From NCBI GenBank assembly GCA_027924585.1, contig BSBM01000068.1, forward strand, positions 8,600,501 to 8,664,500: 64,000 bases of DNA. The letters are read 5' to 3'. The DNA is from Larix kaempferi (taxonomy: Eukaryota; Streptophyta; Pinopsida; Pinales; Pinaceae). The notes beneath the pieces are model-generated. The model was not told the origin of the DNA and made no database searches. It saw nothing but the letters and a program-made list of their open reading frames with translations. A program made the translations under genes and the position numbers. Numbering within the stretch: position 1 is the first letter of the stretch; each line of letters starts with the position of its first letter. Positions 1 to 11,689 of the stretch are shown here, piece by piece.

Positions 1-2373
1 TTCATTGCCATGGAAAAAGATACATCCATGAGTGAAATTGCACATGATACAAATTATGAAGTTTTTGTCTTAATTGGATTGTGAAGTTTGGCCCTTGGGC
101 GCATCCTTCCTTGAGAGAAATATCTGAAAAAAGGAGTCACTCGAGGTTAGTTAGTGTGAGATATTCCAGGTTTATTCAAGTGATGAAAATCTGATGTGCT
201 ACAGCTTAGTAAATGCACGGATCCTTCACTGCCGACTCTTAGTAGTTCTTAACTCCAGTTCTAGCTGTCTGGCAGTTGGAATAATTTGAGAAAAAAGGGG
301 ATTTGTTGTTTACTAAAAATAGGTTGTAACTGCTCATGAGGGAGTGAGGCAGGGGGTTTTTAGGAGTGGAGTTTGAAGGGAAAAGGATTTTTTTGTTATT
401 ATTGGTTTTTGCTGGGGAATTAGTTAGAGGGAAAAGAAACAAGTCTAGCTGTAGAGACTGTTCTGGGGTTTTGTTGTGGTTTTATGAAATAAGAAAAGGA
501 AAAAAAAGAAAAACAGAGTATCATGAGAGACGAATGCGCATAGCTGTGTATTTGGATATTTTTAGTAGTCAGTGTTTGTTTCAGTTTACAAGCGTGAGTT
601 TTGCAGGTTTGTGCAGATCTGTTATTGTAGCAGCCAGACGTGTTTGCATCAAAATCACTTCTCCAAGTGTGGAACATAGATCTTATTATTAGTTGATATG
701 CCAATACTTGAAGTTAAATAATTAAAATGGCATTGCCTCATACATTAATGATCCATAAGATAAATGACAACATCAAGAGCTTGTGCAATAGAAAGAATAA
801 ACAAGCAAAGTTTCAGAAGAGAATTTCCATAATATAAATATGCAAATCAATGGTTATTTTAGATTTAGCATGTCATATGAAACCATTAACCAAGTTAGAA
901 ATTTCTAGAATTTGGAATTGAAATTATTTAGCCAATGTACTTGAATAAAGTGAGATATTAAACCAACATTCACTAAATAAAAACTCTCGAAGCTTCTTGC
1001 TGTAATGAAACACTCACTGTTACTAAAAATAGCAGCAAACTCAAAAAATTCCATAATTATTAGCTTGCTTTCTCAAGGTTTTTACAGTAGTGAATTAAGC
1101 AAGAAAAATCATGAAATTTTAGATTTAACCTATAAAATAAATGCAGAAAATTTAATCACTTTAAAATTGAAATTTTAGATGCTAGATGGCTTAGTAACTT
1201 TTCAGAAATAGATGTTTCCTGTAATATTTTCCAAAATTAGAAAAATGCAGAATTAGCCACTTTAGACTATTAAAACCAGCAATACAAATCAAATTTGTAA
1301 TCAATAAATTTTTAGTGTTCTATCTAGCATGAAATTACCTAGGCTTGGAGTTAGGTGAAAGGGTGAAATATTTTTAGAGTTTTTAGATTTATTTTTCACC
1401 TTTGGAAACAAAAGAAAATATATATATTTTTTGTATTTTGATGTTGTTGTTGTAGAAATGGAGTTTAGGATTAGGGTCTTCAATCATTGGGTGAAATGGA
1501 GTCTAGGGGGCATTTGTCCTTGGGCCTTGAGTTGGTTTACTTGGCTCAAACACCTGCAAAAGAGCATGACAAATTCCCCCAAGCCTTTGGGTTCCTTGCA
1601 AAATTCATTCCAAGGAAGGGTCACCTAAGTGTACCTTAAGCACACACCTTCAATTAAAATTCTAGCTCATACCCTAGCCTATGCCTTCTTCAATTTTGTA
1701 CCCCTCCTAAGATGCCAAATACAAGTGAGATGCAAAGCTAAAGTATAAAACAAGCAAACAAAATTTTCCAAAAATATTATATAAAACAAGCAAACCAGTG
1801 AGGAGTTTGAAATAAATATTTTATTGCTAGAAAATTTGTGACTAGTGCCTAGGACCGAAGTTGGGAAAATGGGGTCAATCAAGGCAATTTGGAAAAAAAA
1901 AAAAATTCAAAGTATATTAGCATGTCACAAATCACCGATGAGGTAATCCAACCACCTCAATACCAACATGAAACTATGTTGTCAAATAGATCTTTTCACC
2001 ATTTCTATTGGATCTCCAACCAGTAAGGTTAAATTATTTCCATGTATACATACACAACGAAACATTTGAAAATAAACATCAAGAGAATCATTTTCTTGTG
2101 TAACTTGAAGACAAGATTGAAGACTTCCTAGATAAAATGGAACTTTCCATTGAAGAAAATAAGAGAATACTTTCAGTATATGTGGTAACCAAAAATAGTA
2201 AAAAATAACTCCATAAATATATACTCAATATTTTTTGTGCCACAAAGTTTAGACAAAAGACGCCGTAGGCACCACCATTCTATACAATGCATTCTTGAAC
2301 TTGTCACCCAGACATGACACCCCATCCATTACATGGTGGCCCGATCACACGCACTATAGTATTGGGTTCTTCT
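1..2373. other. AT-rich non-genic flank
   Basis: I see no supportable gene here. Short open frames occur on both strands, but they have low-complexity Lys/Phe/Ser-rich translations and resemble no family I know. The base composition is typical of plant intergenic DNA. No LTR ends, poly(A)-flanked insertions or long repeats were recognised. Confidence 0.6.
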
Positions 2374-2935
2374 TTATAGAAAGTCCCACACCATGAGGGA
2401 CACCAAAACAATTATAAGAAAAAAACATACACATAACAAAGATGTGTAACAACGTCCATCAATAATTTTTGAAGGAACATATGTTGACACCATTTCAGTT
2501 TTCACACCTTCACCTAGACTTGAGATTTTCCCACACAATAGACCATTGGACATTCTCTTAATATCTGAATGGTGAGATATCGTAAAGAAATGAAATTGAC
2601 TAACAATGGCTCTTGCTTCTCTATGAAGTGGTTTTAGATTGGATTTTCTAACTTGGTACACTCCCTTCATCTGGTTACAAAGAAGTTCTGAGTTGGTGAA
2701 GACAGAAACGTTGTTAGCCCCATAGATTTTGGTTGTTTTCAGCCCTTCAATAAGGGCAAGGTAGTATGCCTCATTGTTAGTTGTCACCCCACGTATTTCT
2801 CTCCTTTTTTGGACAACCTTATTCAAAGCATTATCCTTCGAGACATATTCAAAGTTTCCTTGTCCCGGGTTGGGGTAACAGGACACTTGAATACAGAGCG
2901 TCCATGTCTACGCCATCTTGTCTGTTCGAATGAGC
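2374..2935 (-). pseudogene. RNase H-like (RVT_3 type) gene fragment, catalytically dead
   Basis: The minus strand encodes a plant-type RNase H-like fold. In order it has W-T-L-C-I-Q-V near the first strand, the N-P-G-Q-G turn, T-N-N-E-A-Y-Y-L-A-L-I-E-G-L, then F-T-N-S-E-L-L-C-N-Q-M-K-G and V-R-K-S-N-L-K-P-L. Active members of this family have Asp at the end of the first strand, Glu in N-N-x-A-E-Y and Asp in (T/L)-D-S. Here these positions read Gln, Tyr and Asn, so all three visible catalytic acids are lost. The frame is open from about 2886 to 2374, and an in-frame TAG lies just upstream near 2919. Its C-terminal 40 residues are hydrophobic read-through. It could be a retroposed or transposon-derived RNase H, since similar domains occur in Tat retroelements, but no other element domain adjoins it. 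Confidence 0.7.
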
Positions 2936-3292
2936 TACAGAAACAAAACAATTAAAACAATTTTTGATGAGATGTCAATGGCATAATAAAAACACATGCT
3001 TAAAAAATGTAACAATTGAGTTGAAAGTAACGATAATCAATGTTGACAAAAAAAACACAACTTTATGTTGATGGACACTCTCATACTTCCCCAAATTTGT
3101 GTGTGTAACTTGTAGTGATCTAATTTGCTTGTTGGAAGATAGCGGTGTATATTTGACAGATATGCTTGTAGCTTACAGTTTCTTTTTGTTCATTTCTATC
3201 TTATGAGTTAAGGTCATGTTTGAATCCAATTATTTGCAAATATTATATTTCCAAAATTTGTTTCCAACCGTGAGGATTGTTAATTGCTATAG

Positions 3293-3623
3293 TTAATGGG
3301 GCAGGCACTGTGCTGGAAACTGTTTATGTGATTTTGTTTTTAATCTATTCTCCTTAAGCAATTTAAGGTGAGTGGAGTATCTGAGAATACTAAATGCATT
3401 TCAATGTAATTTAGTTTTGTATGGCGTTCACTTTATATATGTTACTATTATTGTTATGCAGATCAAGACTGTTGTACTAGTAGTGCTTCTTGATATACTA
3501 TTCTTCACTGCTATGTTTTTGGTGACTTTTCTGTTACTGGATAAGCAAATTAGAATAACTGTAATAGGAGTTCTATGCGTGTGCTTAACCTTAACCATGT
3601 ACGGTTCCCCTTTAGCCATCACA
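3293..3623 (+). pseudogene. SWEET sugar transporter relic (two exons)
   Basis: Two adjacent exons of a SWEET (MtN3/saliva) transporter are visible. Exon one, 3293-3367, follows a TATAG acceptor and encodes N-G-A-G-T-V-L-E-T-V-Y-V-I-L-F-L-I-Y-S-P, the usual SWEET helix, ending at a GTGAGT donor (3368). Exon two, 3462-3623, follows a TTATGCAG acceptor and encodes I-K-T-V through R-I-T-V-I-G-V-L-C and M-Y-G-S-P-L-A-I-T. It ends at GTAAGC (3624). It is 162 nt long and predicts membrane helices. SWEETs are seven-helix uniporters for sugars; the M-Y-G-S-P-L wording is nearest to clade IV (vacuolar SWEET16/17) by my recollection. One extra T at about 3354 shifts the end of the first exon into a stop. 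I found neither the 5' exons nor the downstream V-E-F-M-P-F exon, so this is a fragment. Confidence 0.82.
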
Positions 3624-5830
3624 GTAAGCTTGTATTTCCACTTTTGTCACAAAAAAACTTCCAAGCCTTTGAATCCGTTTACAGCCGTTTTATTAGGGCA
3701 ATTTTGATTTTGATAAATTCTCCTATTGGTATGTATGTGGGTGGTTCTAGAGAAGCATTATAGTAACGAAGAGACATGTTGGATTCCTTAAAAATATATT
3801 ATAGTTGTACTATGGGAAACAATTATTGCTTATAATGAGCATTCTCAGATTATTAAATAGGGCATCTCATAATCTACATGCAAAAATTGAGATGTCATGG
3901 GAAACTCTCTAGTGCCAAAACCCCCTCTACAACTATCTCAATCTAGCAACACTCTTCCCCCTCATCCTACACAACACTAATAATGGGACTCCCTTCTCTT
4001 CAAGCAATCCCTAAATTTATCCAAATTCCTTTCTAATGCTCCATCACAAGCTAGCTAAAGAATCTCACTCCTGAGACTCCAGGGATTCTCATTTGTAAGC
4101 CAAGTTTCTCTCGTTGTATCAGCACAATAATAATATTAACAATTCTTGATGGAAAGAACTTCAACTTTCCCAATATTACAGTCAATCACATACCACTCTT
4201 TCCCATAATTGTACTCTTTCCCATGTGGGTTGTTATCCTTTCGTACATGTTGGATTCTTGAAAATCATTATAAGACTGTCCATGTCAAGTCTAAGAGACT
4301 AACATTTCAACAACTTATAGAGCTCTTCATAAAAGAAGGAGAGAACTGTTGCATCAACAAAAAGGTAACAGAGTTGTAGTTGAAGTTTCCCGGCAAAAAG
4401 GTAACGATTTTTAATGCTATGGCTGGAAGCAGAGATCATGGTTGGAATGGAAGGAAACCAATTTTCTGGGCGTTGATGGGGCATGGCTATGTGAGAGATG
4501 AGCCATTTTCTGGGTGCTGGACAGAGCTGCATCCAACTGTGTAAAGCATCGATAAAGGGGGAAATCACTCTATTGTCCATCCATTGCCGTGGGAGAGCAG
4601 TTGGCTGTGTAAATTTGAATGATCAGATTGCAAATAAAATTCCCTTAGTCCTCCGTATTTCGCATAGAGACGTTGACACTTGGACTTACATCTTTACTTG
4701 GTTTATTGCAGCCATCTCTACGTGTGCTTACACAATATATTGTCATATAGAAGTTGACCTTGTTCCTATATTTTCCTGGTTCTCTCTATGAACTATAACT
4801 TATCCTAGAAAAATCCCCTGCCATAGGCGGGTATCCATAGCTTTCCATGGTTGGATCTGGGACTCTGGATGCTCGGCTCGTTCCTCCTAGATCTATAAGC
4901 CCTAGGGAATTTTATATTCTATGGCTCTACACCTTGGAACAACTTAGTTGCTGCTATGTTTGCACTTGTATTTGCATATCTACGTCTGCACTGGGATTGG
5001 CATAACCTGCGAGGTTGAACCTGATCTCCGGGGGGTCTAGTTTTAATCACAATGGTGCCATATAGACTGGAGCCATGGAGAAGTCCTGACAATGCTATGC
5101 CTGGGAGCAGGTTGAACTTGCATCTTCTCTATCATAGCCTTGTGAAAGCCAAATTCTAACCAACTATAATTTGCATATCTACGTTGACACGATTTTGCAT
5201 AGAAGAAGTTTGAACATGTCATATAAGGTGTTGTCTTGTTTGCATGAGATTTAACATGTATTGCTGGAGTATGGTGAACTATAATCGCATCTATCTTTTA
5301 CCATGCCTCCGAGAAATAACAGATTTAATCCCAAATGTATTTAATACCTGTTTAATAGGGAGAGCCTTCCGAATGCAGGAGGATCAGGAGCAGGTGCAGG
5401 AGCTTCGCTGGGTGTAGAGTAACGCAGAGTTAGCGCAGGAGCAGGAGCTGTTGGGTGCGAATTCGCTGGGTGCAGAGTCTAGAAGTGGGCAGAGGAATGT
5501 AGAGTGGGTAGAGGAATGCAGGAGCGAAGGTGCTCGTTCAAATTTTGGCTCGAACTACGTCCCGGTGGTTGGCATGCAGTTAATGCATGGAGGTGACGGG
5601 GACAAGGTCTTTAGCATCTGAAGAGTGATTCGTTTTCAGAATTTTGTGAGAATCCTGGTGGCGACAGGGACCCGCAGTGACCGGGGAAGAGAGCCAAAGG
5701 TTGCCGTCGCCAGAGGTGGTGTCACACGACCGGTGGAAGAGTGAACGGTGTGATTTGTAACGGCATGAGGGTCTCTCGACGGCATCCGGTGGGCCCCAGG
5801 TGCATTCGGTAGAGAGAATAGCCCACTTCA
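3624..5830. other. non-genic stretch with small internal repeats
   Basis: No gene is supported. A purine- and GC-richer patch at about 5360-5560 contains imperfect copies of 'ttcgctgggtg(t/c)agagt' and several 'gcagg-agcagg' words. The phrase 'atttgcatatctacgt' occurs twice (about 4972 and 5170). The next SWEET exon was sought downstream of 3624 and not found. Confidence 0.5.
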
Positions 5831-6650
5831 TTGCGGTTTGCGTGTTTGGGATTTTTTTAATTCAAACTTTATTTTTTAATTATAAAAATAGATTTAAATC
5901 ATTTTAAGGAAATATAAAAAATTTAATAAAATATAAAAAATTTGAAAATACAAAATTAAAAAAATGTAATATTCTTTGTGATAGTTTCTTACTTTTATTA
6001 ATAAACCAGTTATATTTTTTTATTATTTAAATGGAATTCATATCTATTTACTATTTATTATTTAAATGGAATTTAATATCTATTTATTCTTTCCCATTGG
6101 AGTTCATAACACTTCCTCTAGATACTCATGATTCAAATGAGAAATTTGTAAAGTTCGGTCTATCCCTACTAGCTTATTCACCTACACTACTACTTCAACA
6201 AGTTTATAACTTGGCTTCTATACATTAAATCAAAGTTTTGTGCCAATTCCATGTTGGATAATTATTGATGATAAACAATCATTAATGCTAAATTAGATGG
6301 AGGATATTATCCAAAGTTTTCCTATAGCTTGAGAAGAAGTAACACTTTTACCTTCAAAGCTTAAAGCTCAAAAGTGAATACAAATTTTACTTTGAAAAAT
6401 AATTTAGGATTTGTTGAAAACATTAGATACAAACGTTTTTCCACTTAGAGTTGTTTATAGCAATAGTGAATAAGAAGAATATGTACATTTACTATTGTCA
6501 TTATATCTTATTTCCTCATATTCTTAGAGGTATAATCCCTTCTCTTGGATTTATAATAAACAATAAATCTTTTAAAATTAGTTTTTTATAAAAAAGATTT
6601 AAAAAAATGAATATTTTTTTTCTAAATATATAAAGAATTTAAACCAAGTC
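5831..6650. other. very AT-rich spacer upstream of the UGT relic
   Basis: A/T-dominated sequence with short repeats of 'atttaaatggaatt' and 'tatctattta'. No coding potential was recognised. The missing N-terminal third of the downstream glycosyltransferase is not here in any frame I can read. Confidence 0.6.
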
Positions 6651-7738
6651 ATGTTTATAATAAGGAGAGACAACATAATTAGGATTCAGTTTTGCACTTG
6701 TGGGGCTTTTGGCACCTCCGTCTATTACTCCCTCTGGACTCATCTGCCTCACACCAAGACCCACGCCGACGACTTTGTTCTGCCCGACATGCCACACGTT
6801 ACTTTGCAGCGATCTCAACTTCCCTCATTCATAAAAATGGCGACAGAATCCGATCCCTGGACATTGTTCCTCAATCGCCAGATATCACGCAATGTACGTA
6901 GTTGGGGATCGATATGCAATACGTTCGAAGAGCTGGAGCATAGCAGTCTCCAACACATGAGAATATCCACCGGTAGGACGGTTTGGGCAGTGGGGCCCAT
7001 CCTACCCTCTCTCCTTCAAATACAAAGCTCGATTCGGATTTTGTACTGCGGGTCAACCAGGCAGAGGCAGAATCTGCAAAGGCATGTTTGCAGTGGCTCG
7101 ATTCACAGGCGCCCTCCACAGTGCTCTACGTTTCGTTTGGAAGCCAGAATTTGATATCCTTGTCACACATGAAGGAGCTGGCGCTGGGGCTTGAATCGAG
7201 CCAACAACCTTTCATTTGGGTTGTCAGGCCGCCGCTGGAGGCCCCAGTGAATTCAGAGTTCAGGGCGGAGTTTTTACCCGAGGGATTCGAAGAGCGAGTG
7301 AAGGAAAATAATGTAGGGTTTCTTAGCAGAAAATGGGCGCCTCAGCTGCTGATTCTGTCCCATCCTTCGACAGGAGGTTTCCTCAGTCATTGTGGATGGA
7401 ATTCGGTGCTGGAAAGCCTGAGCCAAGGGGTGCCCATCATCGGATGGCCCATGTCTGCCGACCAGTTCGCGAATTCGAAGCTGTTGGAGGAGGAAGTGGG
7501 GGTGTGCATCAAGATGTGGAGGGGAAAAGAGGGAGAGCTGAAACGGGAGACAGTGGAGAGAAGAGTGAGAATGGTGATGAAGGAAGAGGAAGGCAATCGA
7601 CTGAGAAAGAGAGCCGTGGAGATGAGAGAAGCGGCCATGAAAGCAGTGAGTGAAGATGAAGAGGGAGGGATGAAAGGGATGTCTATATGCGATGTGGATG
7701 ACATGATAAGAGAGCTTACAGTAGGATACAAGGCCTAG
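6651..7738 (+). pseudogene. UDP-glycosyltransferase (family 1, UGT92-like), 5'-truncated and frameshifted
   Basis: This encodes a plant GT1 enzyme, which transfers sugar from UDP-sugar to small molecules in the cytosol. Homology begins at about 6690 with F-C-T-C-G-A-F-G-T-S and Y-Y-S-L-W-T-H-L-P-H and continues through R-S-W-G-S-I-C-N-T-F-E-E-L-E and V-W-A-V-G-P-I-L-P. After a frame change at about 7005 it resumes to the stop at 7736-7738. The 44-residue PSPG donor box is complete, with W-A-P-Q, H-C-G-W-N-S, E-S-L-S-Q-G-V-P and final D-Q; its last Gln is usually linked to UDP-glucose use. About the first 120 residues, including the catalytic His region, are missing. The frameshift lies in a CT run and fits a 2-bp slippage insertion. 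'ttaggattcag' at 6679-6689 could be a splice acceptor with the first exon elsewhere, but I found no such exon. Confidence 0.85.
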
Positions 7739-9560
7739 AGTTGTGTTGTTTATGCAGCTGAACTTCCACGTTCAGTCCCACATTTGGATTTTTGCAGATT
7801 GAATCATAAGATTGTATTTCTTTGTATTGCCATATTGACGGTATAACCCATCTGCTCTGTTGATTCCAAACTAAGTATATCACAAAGTAGCTAAAATGTA
7901 GTGTCATCTATGTTTCAGTATAGAAGTAATTTGAAAGTGATTTACTGTCTTTGTCTTTTTATCAATATCAAAACTCAAAAAAAAAATTCCATTTGTCCAA
8001 AATATTTTTTTTTGAATTTTTAGCACACAAATCTTTGCCATGCCCATGGAGGAATATCTAGTACACACAAATCTTTGTCCATGTTCATATAGAATGGGCA
8101 ATGAGAATAAGGGCTTCATGCTTACAATTAAATTTATATAAAAATTTACAAAGTAAAAAAAAAGAAACTTGTTCATATGAAAAATGTATGTTTGATTATT
8201 GATATGATACTATTTAGTACATATATTTTAAATTTGTTTTTAACAACAAATAGCTTTGTTGTACAAAGGATGTATATAAAAAAAGATAGCAAGTTTTTTC
8301 AATATGTTTTATTGATTTTTTTTTTTTCATTTTAACCTACATTTTTGGATGAGTACTTACAAACCAAAACTGTAATCTAAAAATAAAGAATAAAATAGCA
8401 CAAATTACACTTAGTTATTTTATCATCTTATTTTTTACCTCATTTAGAAACTGAATTTGTTGCAAACTCATAGAAGTGTAAAAGGTAGGGGTTATCCCAC
8501 CACCATCTTGGCTTCACAGATCAAAAGTGAATGCAAATTTGGTGTCCATTGAACACATTAAATACAAAATTGTTTTCGAAATAAAAGTTGGTTATCATTG
8601 AAACTTCTCGAAAGAGAAAGTTATATTTCAGAGAATTTCTTCAATAAGCATAGGTTCAATGTGAAAAAAAGTGGTTATTGTTCTCTTGTAGCATACAATA
8701 GAAATGGTTCACATTTGAGCAGAAACCAGGTATATGGAAATGATAAAAACTATTATCATCTCAGGGAAAAAAACGATATATGAATAGAAATAGTTACCCG
8801 AGAAAAACCATGTATATAGAAATGGTTACCATTTGATTAATTTCTCAAAACCATGTCTGAACAAGAATGATCCATTTGATTAAAATTGGTTTGTAAGCAC
8901 AAAATAAAAAGTCTACTTAATTAGAATAGAAGTTATTTACAGATTATCATATTCGACAATTTCCATAAAAAATATATTCATTTCCTGTAGAAATTAGATT
9001 AAAATATTTGAAGTGTAAAGTGTAGAAAGGGTTCTTTTTCTTTGACCATGGCAGAAAATGATTTGTTAAATTAAAATAAGATTTGAAAATAGAGAAAGTT
9101 AGGCTGAGTGTGAATGTAAAAAGAAATAAAGCACATAGGGAACATTTCCGTTTATTTTGATAAACATAAAGGCACAAAGGACTGTTACAAAATCTCCCCA
9201 AAAGTAACTTTGAAAGTGACAGGCCCATTAATTAGCGTGTATATATTGGATTAAATTAAGTGGCACGGATTTGCAGCCACACAAATACAAGAGGAGGCCT
9301 CTTTGAAGCAGTAAAGGGGAATAGAAAAATGAATAAAAGGAGAAGAATGGGAAGGTCACAGCTATTTTCCAGTTGCAATTTGCCTGCCCGCCGGCTTGGA
9401 AAAAAAGGTGGCTGGGGGTTACACCCTTACAAAAAGTGTTGTCATAAATAATGATGATAAAGTGATAATTATATGCAATGCCTGCCCTTGTTAAGACACA
9501 TGAGGTCGAGGTTTCGAGTTTCAAGAATAAAGGCGATTGACTAACAGCAACAGCAACAAC
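7739..9560. other. AT-rich intergenic DNA
   Basis: No gene was recognised. Short imperfect repeats are present, for example 'acacaaatctttg' near 8025 and 8065, and 'accatttgattaa' near 8828 and 8870. There are several T and A homopolymers. Confidence 0.55.
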
Positions 9561-9694
9561 TCTATGCAGTAACGCCCAAGTTATTTTTCTGCACAGCAGT
9601 CGTAACAGCTGTAAAATTCTGCCTTCGTCTATGCAGTAACGCCCAAGTTATTTTTCTGCACAGCAGTCCTAACAGCTGTAAAATTCTGCCTTCG
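9561..9694. repeat. two-copy 67-bp tandem duplication
   Basis: A unit starting 'tctatgcagtaacgcccaag' occurs at 9561-9627 and again at 9628-9694. The copies differ at one base (cagtcG against cagtcC), so this is a recent local duplication. I see no coding or structural role. Confidence 0.9.
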
Positions 9695-10389
9695 TCTGAC
9701 GTGGACCTATTCACACACCACATATATCTCCACTTGGGAGAGAGAGAAAATGTGATATTGCACATTAGAATTCGGATGAATCATATTCACTCCTAATTCA
9801 TTCATTCAATCCTTGTAGAGATGGTAAATGTATAGTTTTAGTATTAGTGTATAGTGGATAAGGGAGACTCACTTAAGTAAAAAAAAATTAAATCAATATT
9901 ATGGATCTAGATTCATGTATCATATATGTGCTTTTCTTATTTTTATTGTATTGGTTCTTATTAATCCATTTTGTTTAATCGATTTAATGAAGATCCTAGT
10001 TTACTCTCGTGTTGGTCTTTTGATGCCTACGACTAATTCCAATGAATTAATACTTGGCTTTAAACTCAAAATTGAGTGAGATCTCATTAAAAAGATTACA
10101 AACAGGAAAACAGGAAATAAAGATCAATACCGAGTTTGAAATTCGTTCAAATAATTTTAGGCCCAAATACTTGCTCTAATGGCATAAAAATTACTTGAAA
10201 AGACTCATCTACTAGTGATAGTGTTGATCTCTCAATAAAATATACTAGCTTCTTATTGACACTATTACATTTCGAGTAAAAGCACCTCAAAATAAATCAA
10301 GTCTTGAACTTATAAAATATAATGCACACCAATACATTTTGTGAAATGATATTTTCAATATTTTTATATAATAGGTACATATCAATAAT
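9695..10389. other. AT-rich spacer
   Basis: No gene was recognised between the 67-bp duplication and the retroposon target site. Confidence 0.5.
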
Positions 10390-11306
10390 AATGATTTTAG
10401 ATCTGTTATCTTTGACGGAGGGGAGCTCTGCAACTAGGGTTAGGGTTTTGATCGGCCTCCGAAGAAGTTTTGGCGGCCGTGGCTCCTTCCATGGCCGCCT
10501 TCCTCTATCTCCCCTGAGTTATGCTTCCTGTCAATGGCCGACTCAGGGTTTTTTTTCCGCTTTGGGATGAATGGCAGCGACTTGGCGTGGCGACCCATTG
10601 GGCAGCTGGTTTCAGCGGCTTCCCAGTGGCGGCGACGGTGGCTTCTGCATTAATGGACGCTGCTCTGGAGATGGATCTTTCTAAAGGTTTCTGCCGGCGG
10701 CTGTGTGGATTGTCGAGCTCGTGCTCCAGTCCCCTCATTGGTGAAGGCGGATCCGCAGAGGAGGACGTGCAGGGAGGTCCATTCCCCTGATTCGTTGATG
10801 GCTGGCGGGCTTCTCGGTGGGCTTATGAGGACGGTGGAGCCGCAGAGGAGGACGCGCGGGGCTTATGGCGCGCACGGCTGCAAGACGGCCGCTAGATCCT
10901 CATGGTGGTACTCTCTCTTGGGCAGTCGAGGAGAGGCCTTCTGTCAATTTTTTTTGGGATGCTGAATGCAGACGCTAGTGGATCTGCTTTTTTCTGGGGT
11001 TTCTGGAAACGTTTTTCTCTCTGTTTCTTTTTCCTTACATCTTCGGCATCTTGCCGTTGGTTCTTGTAGCGCCATCATGGTTGCCCGGGTGAAGGTTTTT
11101 AGCTGTAGTATTTTTTCTGAGTTTACTTTGAATTAGTTTGTTAATGTGTATGAAGCGGAAAAGCTTGTAGTCTCTACAAATTTTCTCGGTACTGTTTCGC
11201 AGTATAGATACTCTTCAAGAGTGATGCAGATCAATGTAATTTTGTACTCGCAAGATGAAACAAAATTACGCTTTTTTTTCGAGGGAAAAAAAAATGATTT
11301 TAGATC
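10390..11306 (+). mobile_element. GC-rich poly(A)-tailed retroposon with 14-bp target-site duplication
   Basis: The sequence 'aatgattttagatc' is present at 10390-10403 and again at 11293-11306. It flanks an 889-bp insert (10404-11292) that ends in an A run directly before the second copy. This is the signature of LINE-machinery retroposition. The 5' part is strikingly GC-rich compared with its surroundings and starts near 'ctagggttagggttttgatcgg', the style of plant LINE 5' regions. I see no endonuclease, RT or ORF1 zinc knuckle, so it is either an internally deleted LINE or a non-autonomous passenger. Orientation is plus, from the position of the poly(A). Confidence 0.75.
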
Positions 11307-11689
11307 ATAAATTATTGCATACAAAAAAGTGCATATCACAACAAACAAAATCAACTGAATAATTTATCTAAATGTTTTGCAAGTATGAAAAATGATTACT
11401 TCCAGATATAAGCATATTTACAAAAAGTAAATTTATTTTATTCCTAAAGAACATGATTGAAACATATACAATTAGTTTCCTTGCAAGTACATTTGAATCA
11501 ATATTCTTCACATTCCAAGCTAAGCTTATGATAATCTTCTAATCTTCAAAGTCTAAACTAGTTATTCCATGATCATTGGTTGGGATGGGTTCAACAATAA
11601 TGAATTTGTTATGGCTTATTCTTGTGCTAATGGAATGTGATGATTACTCTGCATTCGAAAAATCAATGTCTCTAGGTCAAACAATGGGA
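11307..11689. other. unassigned DNA upstream of the F reverse transcriptase
   Basis: About 380 bp without a recognisable domain. It may be the degraded upstream part of element F, since gypsy RT homology starts shortly after, but I cannot show this. Confidence 0.4.

Noticed and set aside
1-240. Possible 3' end of a protein-coding gene at the window start
   Set aside because: A short open stretch before a stop at about 81, but no motif long enough to assign.
366-704. Overlapping open frames of about 100 codons on both strands
   Set aside because: Low-complexity composition, no start context, no family resemblance, and both strands equally open.
4299-4791. Open frames of 93-97 codons that might be small genes
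   Set aside because: No domain, no repeated homologue in the window, and strands overlap; chance frames.
5580-5831. GC-richer minus-strand frame of 83 codons
   Set aside because: Arises from composition; no recognisable motif.
10521-10965. Proline/arginine-rich frames in the GC-rich insert as a host gene
   Set aside because: The region is bounded by TSDs and poly(A), frames overlap on both strands, and GC bias makes long open frames likely.
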